Shown here in pieces: positions 51,433 to 61,275 of a DNA stretch of 64,000 bases. The translations under genes were made by a program, and so were the position numbers. Source of the stretch: Beijerinckiaceae bacterium (GTDB lineage: Bacteria; Pseudomonadota; Alphaproteobacteria; Rhizobiales; Beijerinckiaceae); NCBI GenBank assembly GCA_947453205.1, contig CANGFT010000015.1, positions 1 through 64,000 on the forward strand. The letters run 5' to 3'. The first letter of the stretch is position 1. Every line of letters begins with the position of its first letter. The notes beneath the pieces are model-generated. The model was not told the origin of the DNA and did not search any database. It saw only the letters and a program-made list of their open reading frames with translations.

Positions 51433-52461
51433 ATGGGCGAGCGGTCATTCCTGCGCAATCAGTGGTATGTCTGCGCGCGCGCCAGGGAGGTGGGACGCAA
51501 GCCGCTTGCGCGCATGATCTGCGGCGAGCCGCTGGTGTTTTATCGCTGCGAGGACGGCCGCGCCGTAGCCCTCTCCGACCGCTGCCCCCACCGGCAATAT
51601 CCGCTCTCGAAGGGTCAGCTCATCCATGATGAGATCGAGTGCGGCTATCACGGCCTGCGCTTCGGCGCCGATGGCGGCTGCAAGCTGATCCCGGCGCAGA
51701 GCGCCGTGCCAGATGGCTTTGGAACGCGCGCCTATCCGCTCCTTGAGCGCGATGGGCTTGTCTATGTCTGGATGGGCGAGGCGGCGCTGGCCGATCCCGC
51801 GATGATCCCGGACTTCCCCGAGAATGGCGGGCCGGGCTGGGCGGCGGAGACGGATCATCTGCTGGTCGAGGCCAACTGGCGGCTGATCGTCGACAATCTG
51901 ATGGACCTCACCCATCTCACCTTCGTCCACAAGACGACGCTGGCCTCAAGCGGCATTCAGGAAAACCCGCTGAATGTGACCGTCGAGGGCGATGTGGTGC
52001 GCGCGCGGCGCGAGATGCCCAATGTCGAGCCTGCGCCCATCTTCCGGACCATGCGGCATTTCGAGGGCAACATCGACCGCTTCCAGAACCTCAGCTTCCT
52101 CCTTCCCAACCATGTGCATATCAGGCTCGAGGCCTGCCCCACGGGCCTGCGCGACGATCCTGATCTCGTGCACCATGTCGTGCTCAACCACCTGACGCCC
52201 GAGACGGAGCGCACCACCCATTATTTCTGGTCGATCTGCCGGCGCATGCATATCGACGACCCCAAGGTCGGCGATCTCCTGAAGCGCATGAACGCCACCG
52301 CTTTTGACGAAGACAAGCATGTGCTCGCCGACCAGCAGAAGATGATCGAAAGCGATCCTGAGGGCGGCGTGCTCGTCAATCTGGACGCCGACAAGGCGGT
52401 GACCGCGGTGCGCCGCATCCTCCGCCGCAAACTGCAGGAAGAGACGGCTTCAGCCGTTTGA
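51433..52461 (+). CDS. Rieske non-heme iron oxygenase, VanA-like (vanillate demethylase oxygenase family)
   Basis: The 342-residue oxygenase has the Rieske ligands Cys51, His53, Cys70 and His73 (DRCPHRQYPL, ECGYHGLRF) and the mononuclear iron motif NLMDLTHLTFVH with Asp158, His161 and His166. Length and layout fit VanA-type O-demethylases and related hydroxylases. GGAGAGG lies before the ATG, 15 bases after the molybdenum enzyme. No VanB-type reductase is adjacent, so electrons must come from another locus. The alcohol dehydrogenase gene starts 11 bases after the stop. Confidence 0.88.
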   Translation: MGERSFLRNQWYVCARAREVGRKPLARMICGEPLVFYRCEDGRAVALSDRCPHRQYPLSKGQLIHDEIECGYHGLRFGADGGCKLIPAQSAVPDGFGTRAYPLLERDGLVYVWMGEAALADPAMIPDFPENGGPGWAAETDHLLVEANWRLIVDNLMDLTHLTFVHKTTLASSGIQENPLNVTVEGDVVRARREMPNVEPAPIFRTMRHFEGNIDRFQNLSFLLPNHVHIRLEACPTGLRDDPDLVHHVVLNHLTPETERTTHYFWSICRRMHIDDPKVGDLLKRMNATAFDEDKHVLADQQKMIESDPEGGVLVNLDADKAVTAVRRILRRKLQEETASAV

Positions 52462-52472
52462 AGGACGCCAAC

Positions 52473-53585
52473 ATGAACATGCGCGCGGCCGTCTTGCGCG
52501 GCCAATCCCTTTCCATGCCCATCGAATGCGTGGCCATTGACGAACCGCGCGCCGATGAAGTTCTGGTGCGCGTGGTCGCCACGGGCATCTGCCACACCGA
52601 CATCAAGGTGGCCATGGTCCCCGGCCTCTCGCCGCGCCCCATCGTGCTCGGCCATGAGGGCGCGGGCGTGGTGGAGAAAGTCGGCGCCAATGTGCGCAAG
52701 CTCAGCGTCGGCGACCATGTCGTGCTGACCTTCGACTCCTGCGGCCAGTGCCCCACCTGCGTCTCCGGCAAGCCCTCCTATTGCTACGAGGTGGCCGCCG
52801 TCTGCTTCGGCGGCAAGCGGCTCGATGGATCGACGACGCTCACCTGCAATCACGAAGCGGTGCATGGCAATTTCTTTGGCCAGTCCTCCTTCGCCACCCA
52901 CGCCATCGCCAATGAACGCAACGCCATCAGGGTGCGCAAGGACGCGCCGCTGGAGCTGCTGGGCCCGCTCGGCTGCGGCTTGCAGACGGGCGCGGGCGCG
53001 GTCCTGAATTCGCTGCGTCTTGGCGCTGGCCAGACCATCGCGGTCTTCGGCACGGGCGCGGTGGGTCTTGCGGCGGTGATGGCGGCGCGCATCGCGGGCG
53101 CCTCGAAAATCTTCGCCATCGACATTGCGCCAGAGCGCCTCGCGCTGGCGGGCGAGCTTGGCGCGACCCATGTCATCAATGGCGCGCATGAGGATGCGCT
53201 CGCGGCGATCCTGGCGCAGACGGGACGCGGCGTCGATTTCAGCCTCGACACCACGGCGGTCGAGGCGGTGACGCGTCAGGCCATCGAATGCGTGGGGCCG
53301 CTGGGAACCTGCGGCCTCATCGCCAACAAGGGCCCGACCCAGACCGTGCCCGTGAACATCCTCGGCGCCATGCTGCGGGGCCGCTCGGTGCGCGGCATCG
53401 TGCAGGGCGACAGCGTGCCCGACATCTTCATCCCGCGCCTCGTCGATTTCTTCATGGAGGGGAGATTCCCCTTCGACCGGCTCGTGCGCTTCTATGATTT
53501 CGAAGCGATCGACGAAGCCATGCACGACGCGGAGACCGGCGCGGCGATCAAGCCGGTGCTGCGGATGGGGCCTTCAACCCTCTGA
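52473..53585 (+). CDS. Zinc-dependent NAD(P) alcohol dehydrogenase (aryl-alcohol type)
   Basis: The 370-residue MDR protein has catalytic zinc ligands Cys40 (GICHTD) and His61-Glu62 (GHEGAG), the structural zinc cysteines 90, 93, 96 and 104 (SCGQCPTC) and the dinucleotide loop VFGTGAVGLAAV. It is closest to benzyl/aryl-alcohol dehydrogenases. ATG 52473 has AAGGA upstream; a TTG 15 bases earlier is less likely. It completes a three-gene transcription unit and could oxidise an alcohol released or formed by the Rieske oxygenase. Confidence 0.88.
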   Translation: MNMRAAVLRGQSLSMPIECVAIDEPRADEVLVRVVATGICHTDIKVAMVPGLSPRPIVLGHEGAGVVEKVGANVRKLSVGDHVVLTFDSCGQCPTCVSGKPSYCYEVAAVCFGGKRLDGSTTLTCNHEAVHGNFFGQSSFATHAIANERNAIRVRKDAPLELLGPLGCGLQTGAGAVLNSLRLGAGQTIAVFGTGAVGLAAVMAARIAGASKIFAIDIAPERLALAGELGATHVINGAHEDALAAILAQTGRGVDFSLDTTAVEAVTRQAIECVGPLGTCGLIANKGPTQTVPVNILGAMLRGRSVRGIVQGDSVPDIFIPRLVDFFMEGRFPFDRLVRFYDFEAIDEAMHDAETGAAIKPVLRMGPSTL

Positions 53586-53606
53586 ACAAAGCTCCTCCCA
53601 CCCCCC

Positions 53607-53630
53607 TGTGAACGGACCCCCTAAAGTTGG
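53607..53630. other. Possible insertion-sequence end remnant
   Basis: TGTGAACGGACCCCC followed by TAAAGTTGG resembles the terminal inverted repeats of IS3-group elements. It lies in a 150-bp non-coding gap between two convergent genes. There is no transposase and no second end in reach, so it is at best a relic. Confidence 0.25.
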
Positions 53631-53735
53631 CTCGCCGACCTCGGGGCCGCATGTCGAGGCAAAGCGCTTCCATGAAGCGGCTTGTCGATTGGCATGATGA
53701 GAACGGGGGGAGATTTCAAACCGCGGCAGACCATC

Positions 53736-56700
53736 TCACTCCGCAGCCCCTTGCGTCACCCGCCATTGCGACAGCAGGGCGCGCAGGGCGGCGGGGCGGA
53801 CGGGCTTGTTGAGCACGCGGATGTTGAGGGAGGCGGCGAGGTCGCGCACCTCGGGGGAGCGGTCGGCCGTCGCAAGAATGGCCGGGATTTCGATTCCATA
53901 GGCCATCCGCAAGGCGCCGATGAGCGCAACGCCGTCGTCATCGTCCAGATGATAGTCGGCGATGATGACATCGGGTGAGACGCCCCGCGCCTCAAGCGCC
54001 GCCTTCGCCTCCTCGAGATTGGCCGCGATGGCGACCGAACAGCCCCAGCCCGTGAGCAGATGGTTCATGCCCGCCAGAATGCGCGGCTCATTGTCGACGG
54101 CGATGATCTGCAGCCCCGTGAGCAAGGTCTGCGGCGCCGAGGGCGCCTCGGCCACGCTCTGCTCCGCCATGGCACGCGCCGCCGAGACGGGGACCAGAAC
54201 CGAAAACATCGAGCCGACGCCGGGCTTGGAGCGCACCTTGATCCTGTGGCCCAGCACCTTGCTGATGCGCTCGACGATGGAGAGGCCAAGGCCCAGCCCG
54301 CGCGCCGTCTTCGCCGCCGAGGCGAGGCGCTCGAACTCCCTGAAGATCTGCTTTTGCTGGGATTCGGGGATGCCGAGCCCGGTGTCGAAAACCTGCGCCT
54401 CGATCATGCCGCCACGTCGACGCACGCCCACGAGAACGCGGCCCTTGACCGTATATTTGATCGCGTTGGAGATGAGGTTCTGCAGCAGGCGACGCAGCAG
54501 GCGCCGGTCGGAATTGACGCTGAGCGAACAGGGAACGAAGTCGATGGCCAGGCCCTTCTCGCGGGCGAGCGGCGTCAGTTCGATCTTGAGCTGGCCCAGA
54601 ATGTCGTCGATGCGGAAGACCGAGAGCTCCGGCTTCATGGCGCCGGCGTCAAGGCGCGATATGTCGAGAAGCGCGGTGAGGATCTCCTCCACCGCCTCCA
54701 GCGATGCGTCCATATTGCGCACAAGCTCCGTCTCGCCGCCGATGGAGCCCGGCGCCCCCGCGTCGATGCGCTCGACCAGCGTCGTGGCGTAGAGCCGCGC
54801 AGCGTTGAGCGGCTGCAGAATGTCGTGGCTGGCGGCGGCGAGAAAGCGCGTCTTCGACAGATTGGCGTCATCCGCCTCGCTCTTGGCGCGGGCGAGCTCA
54901 TCATTCAGCCGCACGAGCGCCTCGGTGCGCTCGCGCACGCGTTGCTCCAGCGTTTCATTGGTGGCGGCCAGCGCCTCTTCGGCCTCGACCGTTTCGGTCA
55001 CATCCGTATAGGTCGTCACCAGCCCCCCATCGGGCATGCGCGCCGAGCGGATCTCCAGCACATTGTCGCTGGGCGAAAGGCGCAGGCGGACGGGCTCGCT
55101 ATCCTCGATGAGGGAGCGGATGCGCGCGGCCACATGGTCCTCCACCCGGCCCGGCCCATAGATGCCGCGCTCCGCGTTGAAACGCAGGATCTCCTCAAGG
55201 CCCATGCCTGCGGTCAATTGATCGACGGGAAATTCGAAGAGTTCGCGAAATTCACGGTTCCAGCAGATCAGCCGCATGTCCTTGTCAAAGACCGTGATCC
55301 CCTGACGCGCGAAGTCGAGCGCGTTCTGCAGGAGGTCGCGGTTGTATTGGAGGGCGGCGGAGGCGTCGTCGATGAGCTGCAGCGCCGCCTGCCGCGACAT
55401 GGTGCGTCGGCGCAAAAGCAGCGACAGGACAAGGCGTGACGAGGCGGCGCCGATGGCGGAGGCGAGCTGATGCTCGGCGAAGCGCAGGAGATGCACATCA
55501 GCCTCGGCCGTGGGCGCGGAGGCCAGGCCGCGCGTCTCGAAGTAGCGCGCGAAGGCTTGCCGCGCCTGTTCGGCGCCCAGATAGCGCGCCACCGTGACCT
55601 CAAGCTCGCCCGCCGTGATCGCTGTGCGCCACAAACGAAAGGTCTCGGCGATCGGCGGCCCGCTCGGGCCCACGAAGACATCCGCCTGCAGCCGCTCGAT
55701 GGCCGTGGCGCGGCGCGTGAGCGAGAAGCCGACGAAAGCCAGAATGTTGACCGACAGGCTCAGCAGCACGCCATGGACGAGCGGCGGCAGGCCAAGATCC
55801 AGAATGGCGGTCGGGCGCAGCCACGCAAGGCCGAGCGGCCCCTGGGCGACGAGCCCGGCGATGATGTTTGAGGCGGGCGCGAGCGAAGGCAGCAGCAGCG
55901 TATAGGCCCAGACGAGCGATCCGCAGACAAGCCCGCCCATGGCGCCGCGCGCCGTCGCCCGCGACCAAAACAGGCCCCCCAGGAAAGCCGGCGCGACCTG
56001 CGCGATGGCGGCGAAGGAAAGCAGGCCGATGGCCGACAGGGCCGCCTCGCTCGCCATGCGGAAATAAAGATAGCCTGCGGCCATGATGACGATGATGGCC
56101 GCGCGGCGGATGAACAGCACCACCGTGCCCGCATTGCGCAGGCCCGCGAGGTCGCCGCCCGCCTGACCGCGCAGCAGCAGCGGCATGGCCAGATCATTCG
56201 ACACCATGATCGACAGGGCGACGCATTCGACGATGACCATGGCGGTCGCCGCCGAAAGCCCCCCCAGCAGGGCGATGAGCGCGATGACGGAGGAATGATC
56301 CGACAGGGGCAAGGCGAGCACGGTCAGATCGCGGTCGAGCACCCCCTCGGGAAAGACCAGCAGGCCCGCCACCGCGAGCGGTATGACGAAGATGTTGATG
56401 GCGATGAGATAGAGCGGAAACATCCAGGACGCCGTGCGCACATCGCGCTCGTCCCGGTTCTCCACCACCGCCACATGAAACTGCCGCGGCAGCAGCAAAA
56501 TGGCGCAGGCCGACAAGACCGTATTGGTGATCCAGGTTCCCGCGTCGAAGGGCGAAGACAGCATGGCGCGCACGCTATCGCTGTTCACCGCCTGGGCGGT
56601 GAGATCGCCGACGCCGTCGAAGACCCACCAGGTCACATAGCCGCCGACGCAGAGGAAGGCCACGAGCTTGACGACGCTCTCGGTCGAAATGGCTGTCATC

Positions 56701-57281
56701 AGGCCGTCGCTATGCTCGGTCGCCGTGATCTGGCGCGTGCCGAACACCATGGCGAAACCGGCCAGCACGATCACAACGCCTATGGAGACATTGCCGCCCG
56801 ACGACCCGTTCACCACGGCGCGGCCTGCGTCGAGGGACTCAAGCACCGTCGCCAGCGAGCTTGAAATGGCCTTCAGCTGAAGCGCGATGTAAGGCACCGC
56901 GCCGATGACCGCGATGATCGCGACCAGGGCCGCGACCTGTTCGGACTTGCCGTAGCGGGCCGCGATGAAATCGGCGACCGAGGTGATGTTCTGCGCCTTG
57001 GCGAGGCGCACGACGCGCAGCAGCAGGGGGTAGCCCAGCGCGTAGACGAGGATGGGGCCCAGATAGATCGGCAGGAAGTCAAAGCTGCGATAGGAGGCCA
57101 GGCCCACCGAGCCGAAGAAGGTCCAGGAGGTGCAGTAGACGCCCAGCGCCAAAGCATAGATCAGAGGACGCGCGCGCCCCGCGATGATCCTGCGCCCCTG
57201 CGTCTCGCCGAAATGGGCGACGGCGAACAAGGCGCAGAGATAGATCAGGGCGGTCAGCACCGCGGCCCATCCGGCGATCAT
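53736..57281 (-). CDS. Symporter-fused hybrid sensor histidine kinase (CrbS-like)
   Basis: The 1181-residue protein begins with an SSS solute-symporter domain of about 13 helices (roughly residues 1-510). A PAS-like region follows (RQGITVFDKDMRLICWNREF near 670), then a coiled coil, HisKA (His about 819 in AASHDILQPLN), HATPase (NLISNAIKYT, DTGLGIPES) and a C-terminal receiver (Asp about 1107 in IIADYHLDDDDG). The layout is that of CrbS/MxtR, which senses acetate or a related flux and signals to CrbR. The ATG at 57281 has GGAG five bases upstream. The likely regulator is encoded at 26364. Confidence 0.88.
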   Translation of the reverse strand: MIAGWAAVLTALIYLCALFAVAHFGETQGRRIIAGRARPLIYALALGVYCTSWTFFGSVGLASYRSFDFLPIYLGPILVYALGYPLLLRVVRLAKAQNITSVADFIAARYGKSEQVAALVAIIAVIGAVPYIALQLKAISSSLATVLESLDAGRAVVNGSSGGNVSIGVVIVLAGFAMVFGTRQITATEHSDGLMTAISTESVVKLVAFLCVGGYVTWWVFDGVGDLTAQAVNSDSVRAMLSSPFDAGTWITNTVLSACAILLLPRQFHVAVVENRDERDVRTASWMFPLYLIAINIFVIPLAVAGLLVFPEGVLDRDLTVLALPLSDHSSVIALIALLGGLSAATAMVIVECVALSIMVSNDLAMPLLLRGQAGGDLAGLRNAGTVVLFIRRAAIIVIMAAGYLYFRMASEAALSAIGLLSFAAIAQVAPAFLGGLFWSRATARGAMGGLVCGSLVWAYTLLLPSLAPASNIIAGLVAQGPLGLAWLRPTAILDLGLPPLVHGVLLSLSVNILAFVGFSLTRRATAIERLQADVFVGPSGPPIAETFRLWRTAITAGELEVTVARYLGAEQARQAFARYFETRGLASAPTAEADVHLLRFAEHQLASAIGAASSRLVLSLLLRRRTMSRQAALQLIDDASAALQYNRDLLQNALDFARQGITVFDKDMRLICWNREFRELFEFPVDQLTAGMGLEEILRFNAERGIYGPGRVEDHVAARIRSLIEDSEPVRLRLSPSDNVLEIRSARMPDGGLVTTYTDVTETVEAEEALAATNETLEQRVRERTEALVRLNDELARAKSEADDANLSKTRFLAAASHDILQPLNAARLYATTLVERIDAGAPGSIGGETELVRNMDASLEAVEEILTALLDISRLDAGAMKPELSVFRIDDILGQLKIELTPLAREKGLAIDFVPCSLSVNSDRRLLRRLLQNLISNAIKYTVKGRVLVGVRRRGGMIEAQVFDTGLGIPESQQKQIFREFERLASAAKTARGLGLGLSIVERISKVLGHRIKVRSKPGVGSMFSVLVPVSAARAMAEQSVAEAPSAPQTLLTGLQIIAVDNEPRILAGMNHLLTGWGCSVAIAANLEEAKAALEARGVSPDVIIADYHLDDDDGVALIGALRMAYGIEIPAILATADRSPEVRDLAASLNIRVLNKPVRPAALRALLSQWRVTQGAAE

Positions 57282-57404
57282 TGCGGCTCCAGTCTCTTCA
57301 TGCCGGAGCAACCTAGCACCCGCGCCCCGGAGGGGGCCAGCCCATCCGGGCGATGGCGCTGGCGCCGCGCCATGCTAAAAGGCCGCTTCGACCGGAGCGA
57401 ACCC

Positions 57405-58604
57405 ATGACCTCCCCCTCCCTTCTTAACGCCATCAGGCCCGAAGCGCGCGCCGCCCGGCAGAGCGGCATCGTGGAGCTGTTCAATTATGGGCGGGGACGC
57501 GAAGGGCTGATCCCGCTCTGGGTCGGCGAGGGCGACCTGCCGACGCCCGACTTCATTGCAGAGGCCGCCCGGCGCTCCTTCGCGGCGGGGGAGACCTTCT
57601 ATACGGCCCAGCGCGGCCTGCCCGCCTTCCGCGAGGCCATCGCGGCCTATATGACGCGCTGCTATGGCGGGCCGGGCGGCAACTTCTCGCCAGAGCAGTT
57701 TTTCGTGACGGCCGGGGGCATGCACGCCCTGCAGATCGCGATCCGGCTGCTGGCGGGGCCGGGCGACGAAGTCATCACGCCTGCGCCCTCATGGCCGAAT
57801 TTCGAGGCGGCGCTGACCATCTCCGGCGCGAGCACGGTCTGCGTTCCCCTGGAGCTGGGGTCGGAGGCAGGCGGGGCCTTGCGCTGGCGGCTCGATCCCC
57901 GGCGCGTCGCCTCCGCCATCACGCCGCGCACCCGCGCCATCGTCATCAACTCCCCCGGCAATCCCACCGGCTGGACCGCAGGCCTGCCCGAACTCGAGGC
58001 CCTGCTGGCGCTCGCCCGCGAGCACGGGCTGTGGATCATCGCCGACGAGATCTATGGCCGCATCTCTTTTGAAGGCGCACGCGCGCCCTCCTTCCACGAC
58101 GTCATGGCGCCGACGGACCGCATCCTCTTTGTGCAGACCCTGTCGAAAAACTGGGCCATGACAGGCTGGCGCGTGGGCTGGCTGGAGGCGCCGCCGGAGC
58201 TGGGCGACATCATCGAGAACCTGATCCAGTATTCGACCTCCGGCGTCGCCACCCCGACCCAGCGCGCGGCGGCGGCGGCGCTTGAGGAGGGGGAGGACTT
58301 CCTCAGCCGCCAGATGGCGCGGCTGCGGGCGAGCCGCGACGTGCTGTGCGACGCCCTCGCCGCCAGCGGACGCGCCCGTTTCGCCCGACCTCCCGGCTCT
58401 TTCTATCTCTTCTGCGCCTTCGATGGGGTGGTCGACAGCCGCGCTGCGGCCATGCGGATCGTGGAGGAGGCCAATCTGGGTCTTGCGCCGGGCTCCGCCT
58501 TCGGCCCGGGCGGGGAAGGCTTCATGCGCATCTGCTTCGCGCGCGATCCCGTATCCATGGGCGAGGCGGCGGACCGGCTCGCCAGATGGCTGGCGTCGTC
58601 CTGA
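57405..58604 (+). CDS. PLP-dependent class I/II aminotransferase
   Basis: The 399-residue fold-type I aminotransferase has EGDLPTPDFIAEAA near residue 44, Asn in INSPGNPTGW, Asp-Tyr in ADEIYGRISF and the PLP lysine in VQTLSKNWAMTGWRVGW. The C-terminal Arg for the substrate carboxylate is in EGFMRICFA. The family covers aspartate and aromatic aminotransferases; the amino donor is not predicted. GGAGCG precedes ATG 57405, and an in-frame ATG at 57372 is an alternative. It is divergent from the hybrid kinase. Confidence 0.87.
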   Translation: MTSPSLLNAIRPEARAARQSGIVELFNYGRGREGLIPLWVGEGDLPTPDFIAEAARRSFAAGETFYTAQRGLPAFREAIAAYMTRCYGGPGGNFSPEQFFVTAGGMHALQIAIRLLAGPGDEVITPAPSWPNFEAALTISGASTVCVPLELGSEAGGALRWRLDPRRVASAITPRTRAIVINSPGNPTGWTAGLPELEALLALAREHGLWIIADEIYGRISFEGARAPSFHDVMAPTDRILFVQTLSKNWAMTGWRVGWLEAPPELGDIIENLIQYSTSGVATPTQRAAAAALEEGEDFLSRQMARLRASRDVLCDALAASGRARFARPPGSFYLFCAFDGVVDSRAAAMRIVEEANLGLAPGSAFGPGGEGFMRICFARDPVSMGEAADRLARWLASS

Positions 58605-58706
58605 CGCAGCGCCTCACCGCTTGCTGGCCCGGCCCCTGCATGGTTTATGGCGGCATCTGAATCCATTCTGCGCCGCAACTCCCGTCCCCGACGGGGACGA
58701 GAGCCC

Positions 58707-59774
58707 ATGACCACCGTCAGCAAAAGCAAGGTATTCCTCGTCGAACAGCCCATGAGCCGCCAGCTCGGGACCGTCGCGATCGGGCTCGTGGGCGGCCTCG
58801 CGCTCATGTGGCTCGGCATCCCCGCCGGCGCCATGTCCGGCTCGCTGATCGCCGTGGCGATCATGGGGTCGCTGAAGCCCGCGACCATCGTGCCGCTGGG
58901 GCGCAGCCTGCGGCTCATCGCCATGCTGGTTTCGGGCGTCTCCATCGGCGCGGCGGTGACGCCGGAGACGCTGCGCAATGTCGCGACCTATCCCGCCAGC
59001 GTGACGGCCATGATGATCTGCGTCTTCGTCATGGCGGCGATCTCCACCTTCATGTGCGAGAAATTCGCGGGCTGGAACCGCTCGACCGCCCTGCTCGCCT
59101 CCATTCCCGGCGCGCTCGCCTATATTCTCTCGATCATCCCCACCACCAACGCCAATACGCCCCGCGTCGTCGCGGTGCAGATGATGCGCGTGCTTTTCCT
59201 CATGGCTTTCGTGCCCGTGCTGGTGGCCGAATCGGGCTTCCATCTGGCGCTGGGATCAGGTCGGCCCGACGACAGCTGGATCCTGTTCGCGGTGGAATGC
59301 GCGGCGGGCGCCAGCGTTGGCTTCATCCTGACGCGTTTCAAGATGGCGGGCGGGATGATGCTGGGCGCCATGAGCGTCTCAGCCCTCGCCCATGGCCTTG
59401 AATTCGCGGACGGACGCGCGCCCCAGCTCGCCCTCGTCTGCGGACAGGTGTTGATCGGGGCCTGGTCGGGCTCGCGTTTCGCGGGCTTTGACTGGGGGCT
59501 CTTCATGCGCCAGTCGCCCATCATCGTGGGCTCGATCACCCTGACCGTGCTGGTGGCCGCAGGTTTCGCCGGCGTGATCTCGGTGGTGCTCGGACTGCCC
59601 TTCGGCGCGACGTTTCTGGCCTTTTCGCCCGGCGGGTTCGAGGCCATGGCGATTCTGGCGCTGGCCCTGGGCTTCGACCCCTTCTATGTGGCCGCGCACC
59701 ATCTGGCGCGCTTCTTCCTGCTGAACTTCGGCATGCCCGTGGTGGTGCGCCTGTTCCTGCAGAAGAAGGAGTGA
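58707..59774 (+). CDS. AbrB-family (ammonia monooxygenase-related) membrane protein
   Basis: The 355-residue protein has nine or ten hydrophobic helices and the duplicated AbrB pattern: LMWLGIPAGAMSGSLIAVAI in the first half and AGGMMLGAMSVSALAHG in the second. Despite its old name the family (pfam05145) is not an oxygenase; it is thought to be a transporter. ATG 58707 is chosen; ATG 58647 would add 20 charged residues and overlap an untranslated leader. It is convergent with hemA, six bases apart. Confidence 0.83.
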   Translation: MTTVSKSKVFLVEQPMSRQLGTVAIGLVGGLALMWLGIPAGAMSGSLIAVAIMGSLKPATIVPLGRSLRLIAMLVSGVSIGAAVTPETLRNVATYPASVTAMMICVFVMAAISTFMCEKFAGWNRSTALLASIPGALAYILSIIPTTNANTPRVVAVQMMRVLFLMAFVPVLVAESGFHLALGSGRPDDSWILFAVECAAGASVGFILTRFKMAGGMMLGAMSVSALAHGLEFADGRAPQLALVCGQVLIGAWSGSRFAGFDWGLFMRQSPIIVGSITLTVLVAAGFAGVISVVLGLPFGATFLAFSPGGFEAMAILALALGFDPFYVAAHHLARFFLLNFGMPVVVRLFLQKKE

Positions 59775-59780
59775 TGCAGC

Positions 59781-61073
59781 CTATTCGGCCGCGCGCTTCA
59801 TTTCGGGATAGGCGCAGACGGCCTCGGCCTCGCGGCGCAGGGGAATGATCTTGGACTCGGCGAAGGGCAGGCCGAGCGTCGTCCAGACATCCACCAGCGC
59901 CTCCACGAGATCGGCCACATGGGCCTCCTCATGACGCGGGGTCGGCGTGATGCGCAGGCGCTCCGTGCCGATGGCGACGGTCGGATAGTTGATCGGCTGA
60001 ATGTAGATCGCGTGACGCTCGAGCAGCAGGTCGCTCGCCTTCTTGCAGGTCTCGGCGTCGCCCACCATCACCGGCACGATATGGGACGGATTGTCCATCA
60101 CCGGCAGGCCTGCGGCTCGCAGGGCGTGCTTGGTGAGGAGCGCCATGCGCTGGTGGCGCTCGCGCTCGACCGATGACCCCTTGAGGTGGCGCACGGCGGC
60201 GCAGGCGCCGGCGGCGACCGTGGGGGGCAGAGCGGTCGTGAAGATGAAGGACGGCGCATAGCTGCGCACGGCGTCGATGATGGAGGCGCTGGCCGCGATA
60301 TAGCCGCCCAGCGTGCCGAAGCCCTTGGCCAGCGTGCCCTCGATGACGTCGATGCGATGCATCACGCCCTCGCGCTCGCAGACGCCGCCGCCGCGCGGGC
60401 CATACATGCCGACGGCATGGACTTCGTCGACATAGGTCATGGCGCCGTATTTCTCGGCGAGGTCGGCGATGGCGGCGACGGGGGCGATGTCGCCGTCCAT
60501 GGAATAGAGGCTCTCGAATACGATCAGCTTGGCCCGGTCGGGACCGGCCGCGATCAGCAGCTCCTCCAGATGGGCGACGTCATTGTGGCGCCAGAGCTGC
60601 TTTTCGCAGCCCGAGCGGCGGACGCCCTCGATCATGGAGTTGTGGTTCAGCTCGTCCGACAGGATGAGGCAGTTGGGCAGCAGGCTCGCGATGGTCGAAA
60701 TGCCCGCGAGGTTCGAAATCCAGCCGGAGGTGAAGGCGAGCGCCGCCTCCTTGCCATGGAGGTCTGCGAGCTCCTGCTCCAGCTCCACGATGGGGTGGTG
60801 CGTGCCCGAGATGTTGCGCGTGCCGCCCGCGCCCGCGCCATGACGCTCGGCCGCATGGACCACGGCGCCCACCACCTTGGGATGGCCACCCATGGCCAGG
60901 TAGTCATTGGAGCACCAGATCACGACTTCGCGCGGCTGATCGGCCTGCCCCTCGGGGCGCCAGAGGGCCAGGGGAAAGCGGCTGGCGTCGCGTTCGAGAT
61001 CCGCGAAGACCCGATAGCGACGCTCGCTCTTCAGGCGGTCGATCGCCTGATGGAAGATGGCCTCGTAATCCAT
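59781..61073 (-). CDS. hemA: 5-aminolevulinate synthase
   Basis: The 430-residue enzyme condenses glycine and succinyl-CoA (Shemin pathway), the route to heme in alphaproteobacteria. PLP lysine is Lys250 in [11 protein letters not shown]. Other marks are [39 protein letters not shown] and [11 protein letters not shown]. The N-terminal [17 protein letters not shown] is typical, so the ATG at 61073 is safe. About 200 bp without genes lie upstream; no convincing FNR or other operator was seen there. Confidence 0.96.
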   Translation of the reverse strand: MDYEAIFHQAIDRLKSERRYRVFADLERDASRFPLALWRPEGQADQPREVVIWCSNDYLAMGGHPKVVGAVVHAAERHGAGAGGTRNISGTHHPIVELEQELADLHGKEAALAFTSGWISNLAGISTIASLLPNCLILSDELNHNSMIEGVRRSGCEKQLWRHNDVAHLEELLIAAGPDRAKLIVFESLYSMDGDIAPVAAIADLAEKYGAMTYVDEVHAVGMYGPRGGGVCEREGVMHRIDVIEGTLAKGFGTLGGYIAASASIIDAVRSYAPSFIFTTALPPTVAAGACAAVRHLKGSSVERERHQRMALLTKHALRAAGLPVMDNPSHIVPVMVGDAETCKKASDLLLERHAIYIQPINYPTVAIGTERLRITPTPRHEEAHVADLVEALVDVWTTLGLPFAESKIIPLRREAEAVCAYPEMKRAAE

Positions 61074-61275
61074 GCCCGTTTTCCCTGCCGATCCGCCGCT
61101 GCGGATGACCTCTCGCGCCTGACGCTCAGCCAGGATGTGACCACATAAACCAACCTGCGTCGAGCGGGGAGGCGGCGGATGGTCTCACCCTGCCGCCTCC
61201 GCCTGACCCGAACATTGAGCTGGATCACATAGAGAAGGAAAACGGTCCAGTCTACTAAGGGCTCATGCCCGGTTT

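Noticed and set aside
58707..59774. Ammonia monooxygenase
   Set aside because: The name is historical for the AbrB membrane family; there are no copper or iron oxygenase motifs.
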